From the IMG/VR virus record IMGVR_UViG_3300042503_000840, positions 1-39,474 of that record: 39,474 bases of DNA; one strand, given 5' to 3'. The notes beneath the pieces were generated by a model, which saw only the letters and a program-made list of their open reading frames with translations, was not told the DNA's origin and ran no database searches. This DNA is from a virus. This document shows, in pieces, positions 8,424 through 16,722 of the stretch (positions within the stretch are counted from its first letter, which is position 1; every line of letters begins with the position of its first letter). The position numbers were made by a program, and so were the translations under genes.

Positions 8424-10094
8424 TTACGCTCCTAATAACTTGGAATAGTTGACTGCCATAAAGCCTGAGTCTGTTTTAATCACACAATCTGGTCTGACAC
8501 GCGCCACGTCCTGAGCCATCACGCCTGTGTGAATCTCAGGCATACCGAGGTACTTGAATCGGTAGACGTTCAAGCCATTAGCCAACTTGCCCACGCGTTG
8601 AATGATTTTCTTCAAGCGTTTGTCAGACATCGCGCCAGCCATCATTGCCGAGCCACCGAGACTAAAGAGGCCGCTCATCATGCCGCCGTTAGCTGCTTGT
8701 TGGGCGTTGAAGGTGTTCATGTCGTACTGACCTTGCTGTGTTGCTGCGCCCGAATAGTTCACGCCTTGGAACGGTGTGGCGTTGTTAAACGAAGGCATCT
8801 GCGGCATACCGACCTGTTGGCCTGTCACCAATGCGTTCATCTCGTTTAGCGGCTGCAATCGCTCTTGGTTCTGCATCGCAAACTGCGCTTGGCGCAACGT
8901 GTTGTCATAGTTCGACTGACCCATCTGCTGCGTGTAGTCCTGCTGCTGCGCTTGGTTGCCGTAGTTGATGGCCTGATTACCGAAGTTGCCCGCAGTCAAA
9001 TTCTGATTAAAGATTTGATTCTGTGCGGTGTTGTTGGCAGCGGCTGACTGATTCGCAAAATTGCCAGCGTTCAAATTCTGGTTGAATTGCTGATTCAGAG
9101 AATTGTTGTTCTGGTCAGACGCTCTATTTGCGAATTCTCCGGCTTGCAGATTTTGAGCAAACGCTTGGTTCTGCATTTGGTTGGACAGTGAAGCCGATTG
9201 ATTCGCAAAATTACCTGCGTTCAAGTTCTGATTAAAAATCTGGTTCTGTGCGCTGTTGCCGAAGTTGCCAGCGTTCAAGTCCATGCCTTGAATGCGCGAG
9301 GCATCAGACGCAGCCTGTGCAGTGGCGCTGTTCATCGCAGTCTGGTACGCATCGTTGCGCTGCATCGACATATTGTTCTGTGCGCGGTTGTACGCCTCAG
9401 AGCCAGCCGTAATGCCCTGATTTGCTAGACGTGAGTCAAGGTCAGACTGAGCCTGACTGAATCGTGGGTCAAGGCGTGAAGTCGCTTGGTTATAAATCGC
9501 GTTGCCAGACTGATTGATGTACGCAGGAGTATTGCCCACGCCCGTTTGGATGTTGGACGTGGTGGTCGGGACTGAAGATTGGAAGTCTTTAAAATTGCCC
9601 GAAGTCTTATCCACTGACGATTGATAGCCAGTGAATTTGTCAGTATTGGTTGGAACAGACGACTGAAAGTTTTGAAAGTTGCCAGTAGTCGTTGGTACCG
9701 AGGTCTGGAAGTTCTTGTTCGGTCCCGCGCCTGTGTAACCATCGCCCCACTCTTTCATGCCAGAGAAGTCAAAGGGCTTGTTGATGCTCTCTGCCACCCG
9801 TGGCATTGTAGAGTTAGCGAGGTCGCTGCGCCCTTGCTGCATAGCCATTTGGCTGTCCAACGCGGCTTGTGCCTTCGGGTCAAGCGTAGTGTTCTGGGTC
9901 CAGTTTGTGATTTTCTGACCCGTTGCAGGGTCAACACCAGCCTCACTCGTCCACGACTGTGAACCAAAAGGTGTGTTGATATTCGGGCGATTCGCTGCGG
10001 TGTTGTATACCGCTGCTTCTTTGTTCGATGCCGCGGTCGCTTCGGCTGCGCCTTTATAGTCCGGCGCTGGTGGCGCTTTTACACTCTTACCCAT
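8424..10094 (-). CDS. Asn/Gln-repeat tail or ejection protein with C-terminal S74 (endosialidase-type) chaperone domain
   Basis: 556 aa. The N-terminus (about 1-120) resembles a family common in podoviral tail regions. Residues about 120-190 hold four repeats of the type 'NFQ.FQSSVPT.T', and residues about 280-420 hold repeats built on 'NQ.FNQNL.AGNFANQ'. The C-terminal 67 residues begin SDKRLKK at about residue 490, the signature of S74 intramolecular chaperones, with S490 and K495 as likely autocleavage dyad residues; the later GVMAQDV and VNYSKLL motifs also fit. S74 domains help trimer folding and are then cut off. A long Asn/Gln repeat array in front of such a domain is unusual. It may be a fibre, or an internal protein that uses the chaperone. 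Confidence 0.75.
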   Translation of the reverse strand: MGKSVKAPPAPDYKGAAEATAASNKEAAVYNTAANRPNINTPFGSQSWTSEAGVDPATGQKITNWTQNTTLDPKAQAALDSQMAMQQGRSDLANSTMPRVAESINKPFDFSGMKEWGDGYTGAGPNKNFQTSVPTTTGNFQNFQSSVPTNTDKFTGYQSSVDKTSGNFKDFQSSVPTTTSNIQTGVGNTPAYINQSGNAIYNQATSRLDPRFSQAQSDLDSRLANQGITAGSEAYNRAQNNMSMQRNDAYQTAMNSATAQAASDASRIQGMDLNAGNFGNSAQNQIFNQNLNAGNFANQSASLSNQMQNQAFAQNLQAGEFANRASDQNNNSLNQQFNQNLNAGNFANQSAAANNTAQNQIFNQNLTAGNFGNQAINYGNQAQQQDYTQQMGQSNYDNTLRQAQFAMQNQERLQPLNEMNALVTGQQVGMPQMPSFNNATPFQGVNYSGAATQQGQYDMNTFNAQQAANGGMMSGLFSLGGSAMMAGAMSDKRLKKIIQRVGKLANGLNVYRFKYLGMPEIHTGVMAQDVARVRPDCVIKTDSGFMAVNYSKLLGA

Positions 10095-10095
10095 G

Positions 10096-10518
10096 CTATT
10101 GCTCCTGAGATAACCAGCGGCATTGGTCCCGCGTCATCGTTAAAATAATTAAGTCCCCACCCGGCACTGCGTCCTCAATAACGGCCTCTTTCTCAAAGCC
10201 GAGTTTGAAATCGAAACGCAACGCGCCTTTGTTCCACGATGGCACCATGCCGATGACTTTATGAACACCAAGTTGGTTAAACACGTAGTCAAAACACGCA
10301 CGGATGAACTCACGGTTCAACCATCGGCGACCATCGCCCGCAACGTGCATCGCGATCGAACGCCCGTTGTAGTGGTCAAAAAGCACGCCACCAACTAAGT
10401 TGCCGTGTGCATCAGCCAAACCCATGGTGCTGGAGTCGCCGGGAACATACGTGCCACCAGTGCGCTCACAAACCCAAGGGCCTACGATGTGATCTTCACG
10501 AACGATGATTTGTTTCAA
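10096..10518 (-). CDS. GNAT-like acetyltransferase-fold protein
   Basis: 140 aa. The pattern of a beta-rich N-terminus, 'GVLFDHYNGRSIAMHVAG' and then 'FDYVFNQLGVHKVIGMVPSWNKGALRFDFKLGF' matches the GCN5-related N-acetyltransferase fold, in which the last segment binds acetyl-CoA and the NxxxLRxxxKLGF motif is typical. Its substrate is unknown. Similar genes occur in the tail region of several podoviruses, where they may modify a virion or host protein. It overlaps the upstream tail gene by four bases (10515-10518), so it is translationally coupled to it. Confidence 0.7.
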   Translation of the reverse strand: MKQIIVREDHIVGPWVCERTGGTYVPGDSSTMGLADAHGNLVGGVLFDHYNGRSIAMHVAGDGRRWLNREFIRACFDYVFNQLGVHKVIGMVPSWNKGALRFDFKLGFEKEAVIEDAVPGGDLIILTMTRDQCRWLSQEQ

Positions 10519-12152
10519 AGCATCCCTCCGACTTCAGCCGTTATGTGTGAACCCAAGTACATCAACCCACGCTCACCCTCAATCATCAAATCCAAAGCGC
10601 CGAGATAGCCGACACCTAAGATGCCAGTCCAAACGTGAAATACGTTATCGCTGCCTGACCAGTAGGCTTGGTCCCAAATAGCTGCGTCCCATGTAGCGAT
10701 GTCGGTTCGCGCATACGTTGGCAGAGATACGCTGGTGTTAGAGGCGTAGTCCATACGCATACGCACCGCCACGCTTGGAGGGTGTGCGCACATGAATATT
10801 GGTCGTGCGAGTAGGAAGCGTTTTAGATTCGCGCCCACTCCAAAATCGGTGTAAGCGGAAAGCACCCGCCCGCGAACAGGCTGACCCAAGTCCGTCATGC
10901 GTGACTTTTTGACACCCATCGCATCGTTGTTCACATCAAAGGCGTGACCCACTCGACCATCGGGTGTACCGATATAGGTCTTGCGGTCGTGCATTGTCAT
11001 GGTCTTGATTGTCATTGCAGTGAATGTTGACCACCCACGCGCTGCCAAGCCTAAGCAGTAATGCTCGTAAGAACCACCGCCTTTGCGTGGTGCGATGAGC
11101 AACACCGATTCGATGTCCGAGCTATAACGCACCTCCCAAAAGCCCACGGTCTTACCCGGAGCGAGGCGGTGCATTAACTGTTCAGCAATCTTGTTGATGA
11201 TTGGGTTCATCTCCCCAACTGCGGAGGCGTTACCCGTAATCAACTGCTGCATTGAGGTCAGACCAAGTTCCGACAATACGAGCACATCGCCACCGTAGTT
11301 GGTGAAGAAACGGTCGCCTCTTGGGTACCGTCCGATGCTCCAGACACCTACTAGCGTGTAGGTCTCCATATTCGATGGGTCTGTACCTTTGTAGACCAGT
11401 ACATCACCACCGCTTCCAAAAATTAGCTGGTAGTCGTCGGTACCGTTGCCAGCGTCCATTGTCCAGTTCGTGATGGCAACAACCGAGCCGCCACGCTTGA
11501 ACATTGGGCCGTAATCAAAGAATTTTGCCTCGCCACCCAACACCTCACCGATGCCGAGGTAAAACACTTCGCTTGAATTTAATTGTGTAAACCACAGTCT
11601 GTTTTTCCAGACTGCGATAGACGTGAGGTTGTCGTGGTCAACGCCTGTAATCTCACGCTTGACCCAACCACCCGCTGCGTCATACGTGTAGTAGCCCGCA
11701 CCGTTAGCGACCGCGCAGAGGTACTTATCGGTCTTGAGCGAGTAACTTAGACTCGACCAATACCCGTGGTCCACGCCCTCTGCGACTTCAAGGGTTGGCA
11801 AAGGCTCCAGAGGGTCTGCCGTATCAAGCGCGGGAGTTACGTCAAACACACTATTGCCCACGCAAGCAAACAATTTATTGTCAGCAGGATTAGTGGCCCT
11901 GTAACTCATCAGCGTGGACACCTCGCCCGTGAATGGCGACTCCAGTACATCCTGCCACCCGCCACGCAACTCTGCGCCGCGTGGGCGACAAATGAAGTTC
12001 TCAAGTATCTGAGCGTCCTTGCCATCCATCGTTGCCAAGGGGTCTTTGCTGTTCAACCCGCCAACAGGGGGCGGCAGCACTAACTTCTTGTGCGTTTGAG
12101 TCGCCGCCGAACGCTGTGGTGTTCGGTAATTGGGGACCTGTTTGAGCGCCAT
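10515..12152 (-). CDS. Tail hub/stabilisation protein (tail tubular B or P22 gp10-like position)
   Basis: 545 aa, rich in Trp, Gly and beta-strand patterns with repeated short blades (for example 'WSSLSYSLKTDKYLCAVANG' and 'VWKNRLWFTQLNSSEVFYLG'), consistent with a beta-propeller-like tail nozzle or hub protein. It follows directly after the head-tail adaptor gene: its ATG overlaps the TAA of that gene by one base (TAATG), so translation is coupled. In podoviruses this position is occupied by tail tubular protein B or DNA-stabilisation proteins that close the tail after packaging. Assignment is by context and fold impression, without a family-specific motif. Confidence 0.65.
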   Translation of the reverse strand: MALKQVPNYRTPQRSAATQTHKKLVLPPPVGGLNSKDPLATMDGKDAQILENFICRPRGAELRGGWQDVLESPFTGEVSTLMSYRATNPADNKLFACVGNSVFDVTPALDTADPLEPLPTLEVAEGVDHGYWSSLSYSLKTDKYLCAVANGAGYYTYDAAGGWVKREITGVDHDNLTSIAVWKNRLWFTQLNSSEVFYLGIGEVLGGEAKFFDYGPMFKRGGSVVAITNWTMDAGNGTDDYQLIFGSGGDVLVYKGTDPSNMETYTLVGVWSIGRYPRGDRFFTNYGGDVLVLSELGLTSMQQLITGNASAVGEMNPIINKIAEQLMHRLAPGKTVGFWEVRYSSDIESVLLIAPRKGGGSYEHYCLGLAARGWSTFTAMTIKTMTMHDRKTYIGTPDGRVGHAFDVNNDAMGVKKSRMTDLGQPVRGRVLSAYTDFGVGANLKRFLLARPIFMCAHPPSVAVRMRMDYASNTSVSLPTYARTDIATWDAAIWDQAYWSGSDNVFHVWTGILGVGYLGALDLMIEGERGLMYLGSHITAEVGGML

Positions 12153-12898
12153 TATTGAGCCACGCCCATGTTGGGGATGTTGTGATAGCCGAGTAGCGCA
12201 GACGAACCACCGCGGCTCATGTTGAGCACAGGCGCACCTGTATCGTTACCGATGCGGTTGTCGTAGAGGCGCTGGAAGTCACGCATCGCCACACCTGAGT
12301 CAAAGCCGTTTGTCTCAAGCCAGCGAACACGCCCACCCATCACGATTAAGTCTGGGTCGAGCAAAATGATGTCGCCGTTCTTGCCCGCTACGTTTTTAAA
12401 TAAATTCGCATCATCAGCGTCCTCAACCCAAGCACAAGATTGGTACTCAAAGGTCAAGGTCTGTGGCGTGACGGTTGGGTTCAAGAAACACAACTGACTT
12501 CCCCGTACACGCCAGAGAAGATTCGTATTCACTCCGGGCGCAAGCGTCTTAATTGCTTGCCACTCACGGGCCAGCATAGGGTTGTGCGATGGTAGTCGTG
12601 CAGTCGCATTGTTCTGTGTCTGGTCCACGAAGCGTCCAAAGTCCTCTGGCAGAGGTACTGACACTTCTGTCTGTCCGGGTTCAACGCTTGATACTGTCAC
12701 TTGCCCGTTGCGTGACAAGACTTGCCAATCGCGCATCGTAATGAGGTCATTGGCGGCTGCGTTAATCGAGGCAATCATCTGGACCATCTTGGGGTCGTTA
12801 GACCCCGCAGGGTCCACGGACATGGGATAGCCAATCAACGCCGCCATAGCGTTCACCGCTTTAATCAACGTGCTATTGCGCGTAATTTGAAAGGCCAT
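12152..12898 (-). CDS. Head-tail adaptor / tail tubular A-like protein
   Basis: 248 aa. The N-terminal helical segment (TLIKAVNAMAALIGYP...MIASINAAANDLITMRDW) followed by a beta-rich half and a C-terminal region is the usual build of podoviral adaptor proteins (T7 gp11 / P22 gp4 type), which join the portal to the tail nozzle. It lies between the virion protein at 12910-13497 and the tail hub gene, the expected order. No membrane or signal sequences. It is translationally coupled to the next gene through TAATG. Family assignment is inferred from size, order and layout. Confidence 0.65.
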   Translation of the reverse strand: MAFQITRNSTLIKAVNAMAALIGYPMSVDPAGSNDPKMVQMIASINAAANDLITMRDWQVLSRNGQVTVSSVEPGQTEVSVPLPEDFGRFVDQTQNNATARLPSHNPMLAREWQAIKTLAPGVNTNLLWRVRGSQLCFLNPTVTPQTLTFEYQSCAWVEDADDANLFKNVAGKNGDIILLDPDLIVMGGRVRWLETNGFDSGVAMRDFQRLYDNRIGNDTGAPVLNMSRGGSSALLGYHNIPNMGVAQ

Positions 12899-12909
12899 CC
12901 CAGTACCCC

Positions 12910-13497
12910 TTACTTAGTTTTTGCTTTGAGCAAATCGTCGAACTTCTTTTGCATACTTTCGAGTTGAGCCTTCATGGCCTCGTTCTCTTTGGACAAACGT
13001 GCGTCCACTTCTTTGACCGCTGCGTTGTCTGTTGCCAAGGCCAGATAGCCCTTGGCACGCGTCTTGTCGGCTTGGAACTGCATGAACTGCTGCCCCACGC
13101 TGTCTGACGCATTAGCCAACATCTCAATCGTCTTGATGCCGAAGTGCTTGTATTCTTCGACCTTGCCAGCAGTCATGCCGGGCAACATATCGAGGGGCGT
13201 GCCCACGGTCTGCTCGGATTGGCCTGCCTTGAATCGGGCGTAGTGTTGTGGAAAGCGTTGGCGGTCCTCATCACTTGCCATGCGGTCAATGACGGTGCGC
13301 TTGTCGCCGGGGACCATGATTTTCACGAAGTCTGCATCGACGAAAATTGGTCGCTTGGATTCTGCACTTGCCACTGAATCCTGCACGGGGCGCGAGTAAA
13401 ACTGAACAAACAATTTCTTGTCCTCAGAGAAGCGCCCTTCGCTGTCGTTAAACACTTGCGCGTCATCATTCCATTCTGTTGCTTGGGTGGTTTGCAT
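12910..13497 (-). CDS. Hypothetical head-associated protein with C-terminal coiled coil
   Basis: 195 aa. The N-terminal half is mixed, with 'FVDADFVKIMVPGDKRTVIDRMASDEDRQRFPQHYARFKAG', a pattern I have seen in conserved phage proteins next to capsid genes. The last 35 residues form a strong heptad coiled coil (VDARLSKENEAMKAQLESMQKKFDDLL). A terminator lies just upstream, so the gene probably needs its own promoter or readthrough. It could be a head-completion or internal scaffolding factor; I cannot name it. It starts after AAGGAAATATCC, a good Shine-Dalgarno at the right distance. Confidence 0.6.
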   Translation of the reverse strand: MQTTQATEWNDDAQVFNDSEGRFSEDKKLFVQFYSRPVQDSVASAESKRPIFVDADFVKIMVPGDKRTVIDRMASDEDRQRFPQHYARFKAGQSEQTVGTPLDMLPGMTAGKVEEYKHFGIKTIEMLANASDSVGQQFMQFQADKTRAKGYLALATDNAAVKEVDARLSKENEAMKAQLESMQKKFDDLLKAKTK

Positions 13498-13522
13498 CTT
13501 GGATATTTCCTTTTTAGATGTG

Positions 13523-13552
13523 AAAAACCCTCAGACTTTTTGGGTCTGAGGG
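13523..13552 (-). terminator. Rho-independent terminator
   Basis: On the minus strand, CCCTCAGAC and GTCTGAGGG form a perfect nine-pair stem around a seven-base loop, followed by five T. It lies in the 63-bp gap after the 117-aa gene and before the coiled-coil protein gene, so it limits transcription past the capsid genes. Confidence 0.85.
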
Positions 13553-13560
13553 GGTGGTAC

Positions 13561-13914
13561 TTAAACGGGTGCAGTCCAGACACCGATTGCGGCTTGTCCC
13601 GCTTTCAACGTCTGTCCTGTGGCGTTGATTACTGCGCCACCCATATTCAATCGCTCACCGATGCTTGCGCCCGGTGCTACATCTGCTGTCGCTGTCATGC
13701 CCACCAAGATGTCTCCGGGTGTTCCAGCTACCGTGAGGCCTACGGAGTCATCGTAAAAACCAATACGACGAATGCCGAACGCATTGCCCTCTTTAGGGAT
13801 TGGGCTTTGCTCGATGCCGCCATAGATTGCGTTCGTACCGAACCCAATACCAGTGCTTGCACCACCACACGCCACGCCGGGGTCCATAAACGACCCTGCA
13901 ATACCTGTTGCCAT
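13561..13914 (-). CDS. Capsid decoration or head-fibre-like protein, 117 aa
   Basis: The ATG at 13912-13914 was chosen over upstream starts because those lie in the terminator hairpin. The 117-aa product is Gly/Ala-rich and beta-type ('GTPGDILVGMTATADVAPGASIGERLNMGGAVINATGQTLKAGQAAIGVW'), with no charged helices or membrane segment. It resembles small decoration or cement proteins encoded next to the major capsid gene, which bind the shell surface. It is flanked on both sides by terminators, suggesting dosage is tuned separately. No catalytic motif. The assignment is from context and composition. Confidence 0.6.
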   Translation of the reverse strand: MATGIAGSFMDPGVACGGASTGIGFGTNAIYGGIEQSPIPKEGNAFGIRRIGFYDDSVGLTVAGTPGDILVGMTATADVAPGASIGERLNMGGAVINATGQTLKAGQAAIGVWTAPV

Positions 13915-13925
13915 AATATTTCTCC

Positions 13926-13960
13926 AAAAAACGGGGCAGTCCAATTGCTCAGACCGCCCC
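13926..13960 (-). terminator. Rho-independent terminator after the major capsid gene
   Basis: On the minus strand, GGGGCGGTC and GACTGCCCC pair (nine pairs, one G-U) around a ten-base loop, followed by GTTTTTT. It lies 31 bp after the capsid gene stop. Partial termination here would favour capsid protein over downstream tail genes. Confidence 0.85.
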
Positions 13961-13990
13961 TAAAGATGCCCCACCCGAGGCACCCTTTGT

Positions 13991-14974
13991 TTAGGCGGTG
14001 GTGTTAACCAAACGGCCTTGGAACTGCGCACCGCGACAGGTCATTGCCCCAGCCCAAGCTAAAATCTGAACTTCGGCATCTTGGTTAATGGCAACGCGCT
14101 TGTTGGGTGACAGTGGGACCATGTTGCGGTCCTTGTGTGGACGCAGGCTCAGGTACTTAGTGTTGAGCATGAACGCGGTCTTGGGTGGGCAGAAGCCGCC
14201 AATACCACCGTCGAGCACAACGTCACAGTCCATGAACTTGACGCTTGGGAAACCGAGGTTGCCAGTTTCAGCAGAAGTGAAACGCTGCTGGTTCTGCAAC
14301 TCGCCCAAGTAGGCTGTCCACATCTCACCGTCCATGACGATTAGGTTTGGACGGTCTGAACCACGAACCAGCTTGGACCACATCGCGGACAAGGCACCGG
14401 AGATTGGGCCGGGCTTGGCTGCTGCGAAGTCTTTCACGTCAGCGACTTGTGAGCGCCAGAACGCAAAAGTTGCGCGGTCGATTCCACCGTACACGCCTGT
14501 GGCGGGAGAAACTGGAACCGCAGCGTTCAAGCCAACCACTTCCTTGCCACCGTTACCAGTGCCATCGGAGTAGATTGAGCCGCAGAGCTTGTTGCTCATT
14601 GTGCTTTCAGCCACAGCCATACGTGCTTCGAGCAGGTCGATGAACGCCTCTTTGCCGCTGTTCTGTAACTGCTCCAGACCGGAGATAATCACAGGGCAAG
14701 CAAGCTGCTTGAGTGTGAACTCGGCAGCAGACACAACATCTTGTGCTGCGATTGGGAGCAAGTCGTAGCCCGAATAGAAACCAGCGTTTGCGTTTTCAGC
14801 GAACGAGAGTTCTTCGAGAATGATGTTGCCGCCGGAGACCGTGCGCACACCACCTGACGAGGCCAACTTAGCCAGCAGAGCGTTATTTTTTGTGACGTTA
14901 TCAGCAATTTTCTTGCTGCGATTTTGAATCGTTGTAGCGATGATGTCGCTAATGTTTGCGTTAGCAAATGACAT
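13991..14974 (-). CDS. Major capsid protein
   Basis: 327 aa. It lies just downstream of the scaffold gene, is followed by a strong terminator and has the length expected for an HK97-fold coat protein. The N-terminal helix (ANISDIIATTIQNRSKKIADNVTKNNALLAKL), the internal 'EAFIDLLEARMAVAESTMSNKL' spine-type helix and the 'DRPNLIVMDGEMWTAYLGELQNQQRFTSAE' stretch fit phage coat proteins of this class. It assembles the procapsid around the scaffold. GGAG-type Shine-Dalgarno precedes the ATG. Structural identity is inferred from order, size and regulation rather than from a diagnostic motif. Confidence 0.8.
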   Translation of the reverse strand: MSFANANISDIIATTIQNRSKKIADNVTKNNALLAKLASSGGVRTVSGGNIILEELSFAENANAGFYSGYDLLPIAAQDVVSAAEFTLKQLACPVIISGLEQLQNSGKEAFIDLLEARMAVAESTMSNKLCGSIYSDGTGNGGKEVVGLNAAVPVSPATGVYGGIDRATFAFWRSQVADVKDFAAAKPGPISGALSAMWSKLVRGSDRPNLIVMDGEMWTAYLGELQNQQRFTSAETGNLGFPSVKFMDCDVVLDGGIGGFCPPKTAFMLNTKYLSLRPHKDRNMVPLSPNKRVAINQDAEVQILAWAGAMTCRGAQFQGRLVNTTA

Positions 14975-15130
14975 GGTTTAACTCCAATATCTGATAAATG
15001 AATGGGAAAAATTCCCGTCTATTTGTCAGACGCATCCTTTACGCTCGGATAGTTCCGCGAGGTCAGGGTGGGCGGCTTGGTGCCGATCCTTGGAGTCGGG
15101 TGGCTATGGCTTGTTAGGCACGTCCACTTA

Positions 15131-15167
15131 GTACTTACGGAAAACTGGATAAGTAATCCGTAAGTAC
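15131..15167. promoter_or_regulatory. 11-bp inverted repeat in the scaffold-capsid gap
   Basis: GTACTTACGGA (15131-15141) and TCCGTAAGTAC (15157-15167) are perfect complements around a 15-base loop. They sit in the 204-bp non-coding gap (14975-15178) between scaffold and capsid genes. No T-run follows on the minus strand, so it is not a simple terminator. It could be an operator or an RNA processing or stability hairpin that raises capsid expression. The rest of the gap shows only a weak CGTCT/AGACG hairpin before the capsid gene. Confidence 0.5.
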
Positions 15168-15178
15168 GTACTTTAATA

Positions 15179-16321
15179 CTATCTGCTCATTTGTGCAAGA
15201 GATGCCTCAATTGCGCCACGAATATCATCAGCGCCCTGCTCTTGCGCCATCCCGCCGCCTGCGGGCGACCCTGATACCGATACGGCGCGATTACGAGCCG
15301 CCTGAGCCGCGTTTGAGTTCTGCTGCAACTGCTGGGTCTGCTGCTGTCTATTGACGAGCACAGAGACCTCTGGGTGCAACTCACACGCTTTGCGGTAGCA
15401 CTGCTCAAGCGTCATAGTCATGCCGCGCCTTGTCGCATAGTCCATGAGGTCCGCCATGTCGGCGCGGACCACATCGCCATAGGGCTGGCTGCTGATGAAG
15501 TTCTCCACCGCGTCCCTTGCCGCTTGGCTCTGAGCCTGCATCTCTTGCTGTTGCTGCATCTCCATTTGCTGATAGCGCTGCTGGATGGGCGCAATGGCTT
15601 GATTCACGCGCTGATTGATGCGTTCCTCCATGGGGTCCACTTGCGGCCCCTGCCCGACCAACGCTTGGTCGAGCATCCCCACGTCAATGCCGAACTGCTT
15701 AACCAGCGAGGCCACAAGCTGCGCCTTCTGTGCTGGGGGCGCAGTACGCAACGCTCCAGCCGTTTGGAACAGACTTGCAATGGCGGTCACAGGTGTGCCG
15801 CCCTCGCTTTGGATCATCGCCATGTACGGGTTCACCGCTTGGCTCACGGCCTCGGCGAACTTACGCGCCTCAGTCGTCTCTTGAAGTGTCTGCTGAATCT
15901 GGCGCTCACGCGTCATCACTCGTGTCTTAATATCATCAGGCAGTGCTGCCCACTTCTCACGCTCGGCGGGTGTCCACGACTGAGGTGCTCGGTCAATGGG
16001 CCGAGCCTGCTCAGGCGCGGGCAAACCTGACTCAGGCGCGGCAACAGGTGGCTGATTGCCCTTGGGGCCGGGCACAATGCCCTCGGCGGGCTTAGGCGCA
16101 AAGCGCCCAGACTCATCGCGGGGGCGTTCAGCCAGTGCGTTTAAATCCGGCGCTTGCACATCAGGGGTGGAGGTCGCCAACGCGGCAGACGAGGGGGTCT
16201 CAGCACCTTCGGATAAAGGAGTAACCGTGGGCGCTGTGGGTTGCGTTGCGACCTCCGTAGAGGGGTCTAGTTCCGTGTCTTTAACGGCGTTTTCTAGTTC
16301 TTGGCGTAAATCGTTGCTCAT
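15179..16321 (-). CDS. Scaffolding protein
   Basis: 380 aa, acidic and low-complexity at the N-terminus (Thr/Pro/Ala/Glu-rich to about residue 120, with 'RDESGRFAPK', a common scaffold marker), then highly helical and Gln/Met-rich (about 235-275, QQRYQQMEMQQQQEMQAQSQAARDAVENF), ending in a short Gly/Ala tail. This layout and the place between portal and major capsid genes is typical of podoviral scaffolds, which direct procapsid assembly and then leave. No protease motif is visible, so removal is probably by exit rather than digestion. Some relatives with this composition are annotated only as hypothetical. Confidence 0.7.
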   Translation of the reverse strand: MSNDLRQELENAVKDTELDPSTEVATQPTAPTVTPLSEGAETPSSAALATSTPDVQAPDLNALAERPRDESGRFAPKPAEGIVPGPKGNQPPVAAPESGLPAPEQARPIDRAPQSWTPAEREKWAALPDDIKTRVMTRERQIQQTLQETTEARKFAEAVSQAVNPYMAMIQSEGGTPVTAIASLFQTAGALRTAPPAQKAQLVASLVKQFGIDVGMLDQALVGQGPQVDPMEERINQRVNQAIAPIQQRYQQMEMQQQQEMQAQSQAARDAVENFISSQPYGDVVRADMADLMDYATRRGMTMTLEQCYRKACELHPEVSVLVNRQQQTQQLQQNSNAAQAARNRAVSVSGSPAGGGMAQEQGADDIRGAIEASLAQMSR

Positions 16322-16346
16322 GTGTCGTGCTCCCGGGTGAGGTTAC

Positions 16347-16718
16347 TTATAGGTTTTGATATACAACTCTTGAAATTTCTTCTCGACGCGCACGTCTATC
16401 GTCCGAGCCATCGGTGAAGTGCTTTGCGCGTTGGCTCTGAGCCTGCGCCCACGTCTCTTTAAAATCGTCGGCATAGGCCAGGTTGTTGTCCCTCATGTAC
16501 TTGGCGCGTTTTGTTCTGCTCGATATATCCGTACCATCGGTTGCACGCAAATCACTGAGCGTCTCGTCAGCCGCCAACATCGGGGCCTCAATGACACGCT
16601 CAGTTTTCACCATGCACTCGGGGCAATCGAACTCACGATCAGCCGAGTACGCTTTGATTGAACACACGCGGTGAAAGTGCTCACCGCACGCGTTGCACTT
16701 GTAGCGATAAAAGGCCAT
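16347..16718 (-). CDS. FmdB-like zinc-ribbon protein
   Basis: 123 aa starting at the ATG at 16716-16718, four bases after the portal stop, with GGAG inside the portal gene end. Residues 4-36 form a compact zinc ribbon: C8-x2-C11 and C32-x2-C35, with the YKCNACGEHF start typical of FmdB-type ribbons. The rest is charged and helical, with an 'SSRTKRAKYMRDNNLAYADDFKETWAQAQSQRAKHF' stretch that recurs in phage proteins at this location. Function unknown; DNA or protein binding during head assembly is possible. A longer reading from 16760 exists but overlaps the portal. Confidence 0.7.
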   Translation of the reverse strand: MAFYRYKCNACGEHFHRVCSIKAYSADREFDCPECMVKTERVIEAPMLAADETLSDLRATDGTDISSRTKRAKYMRDNNLAYADDFKETWAQAQSQRAKHFTDGSDDRRARREEISRVVYQNL

Positions 16719-16722
16719 CTTC

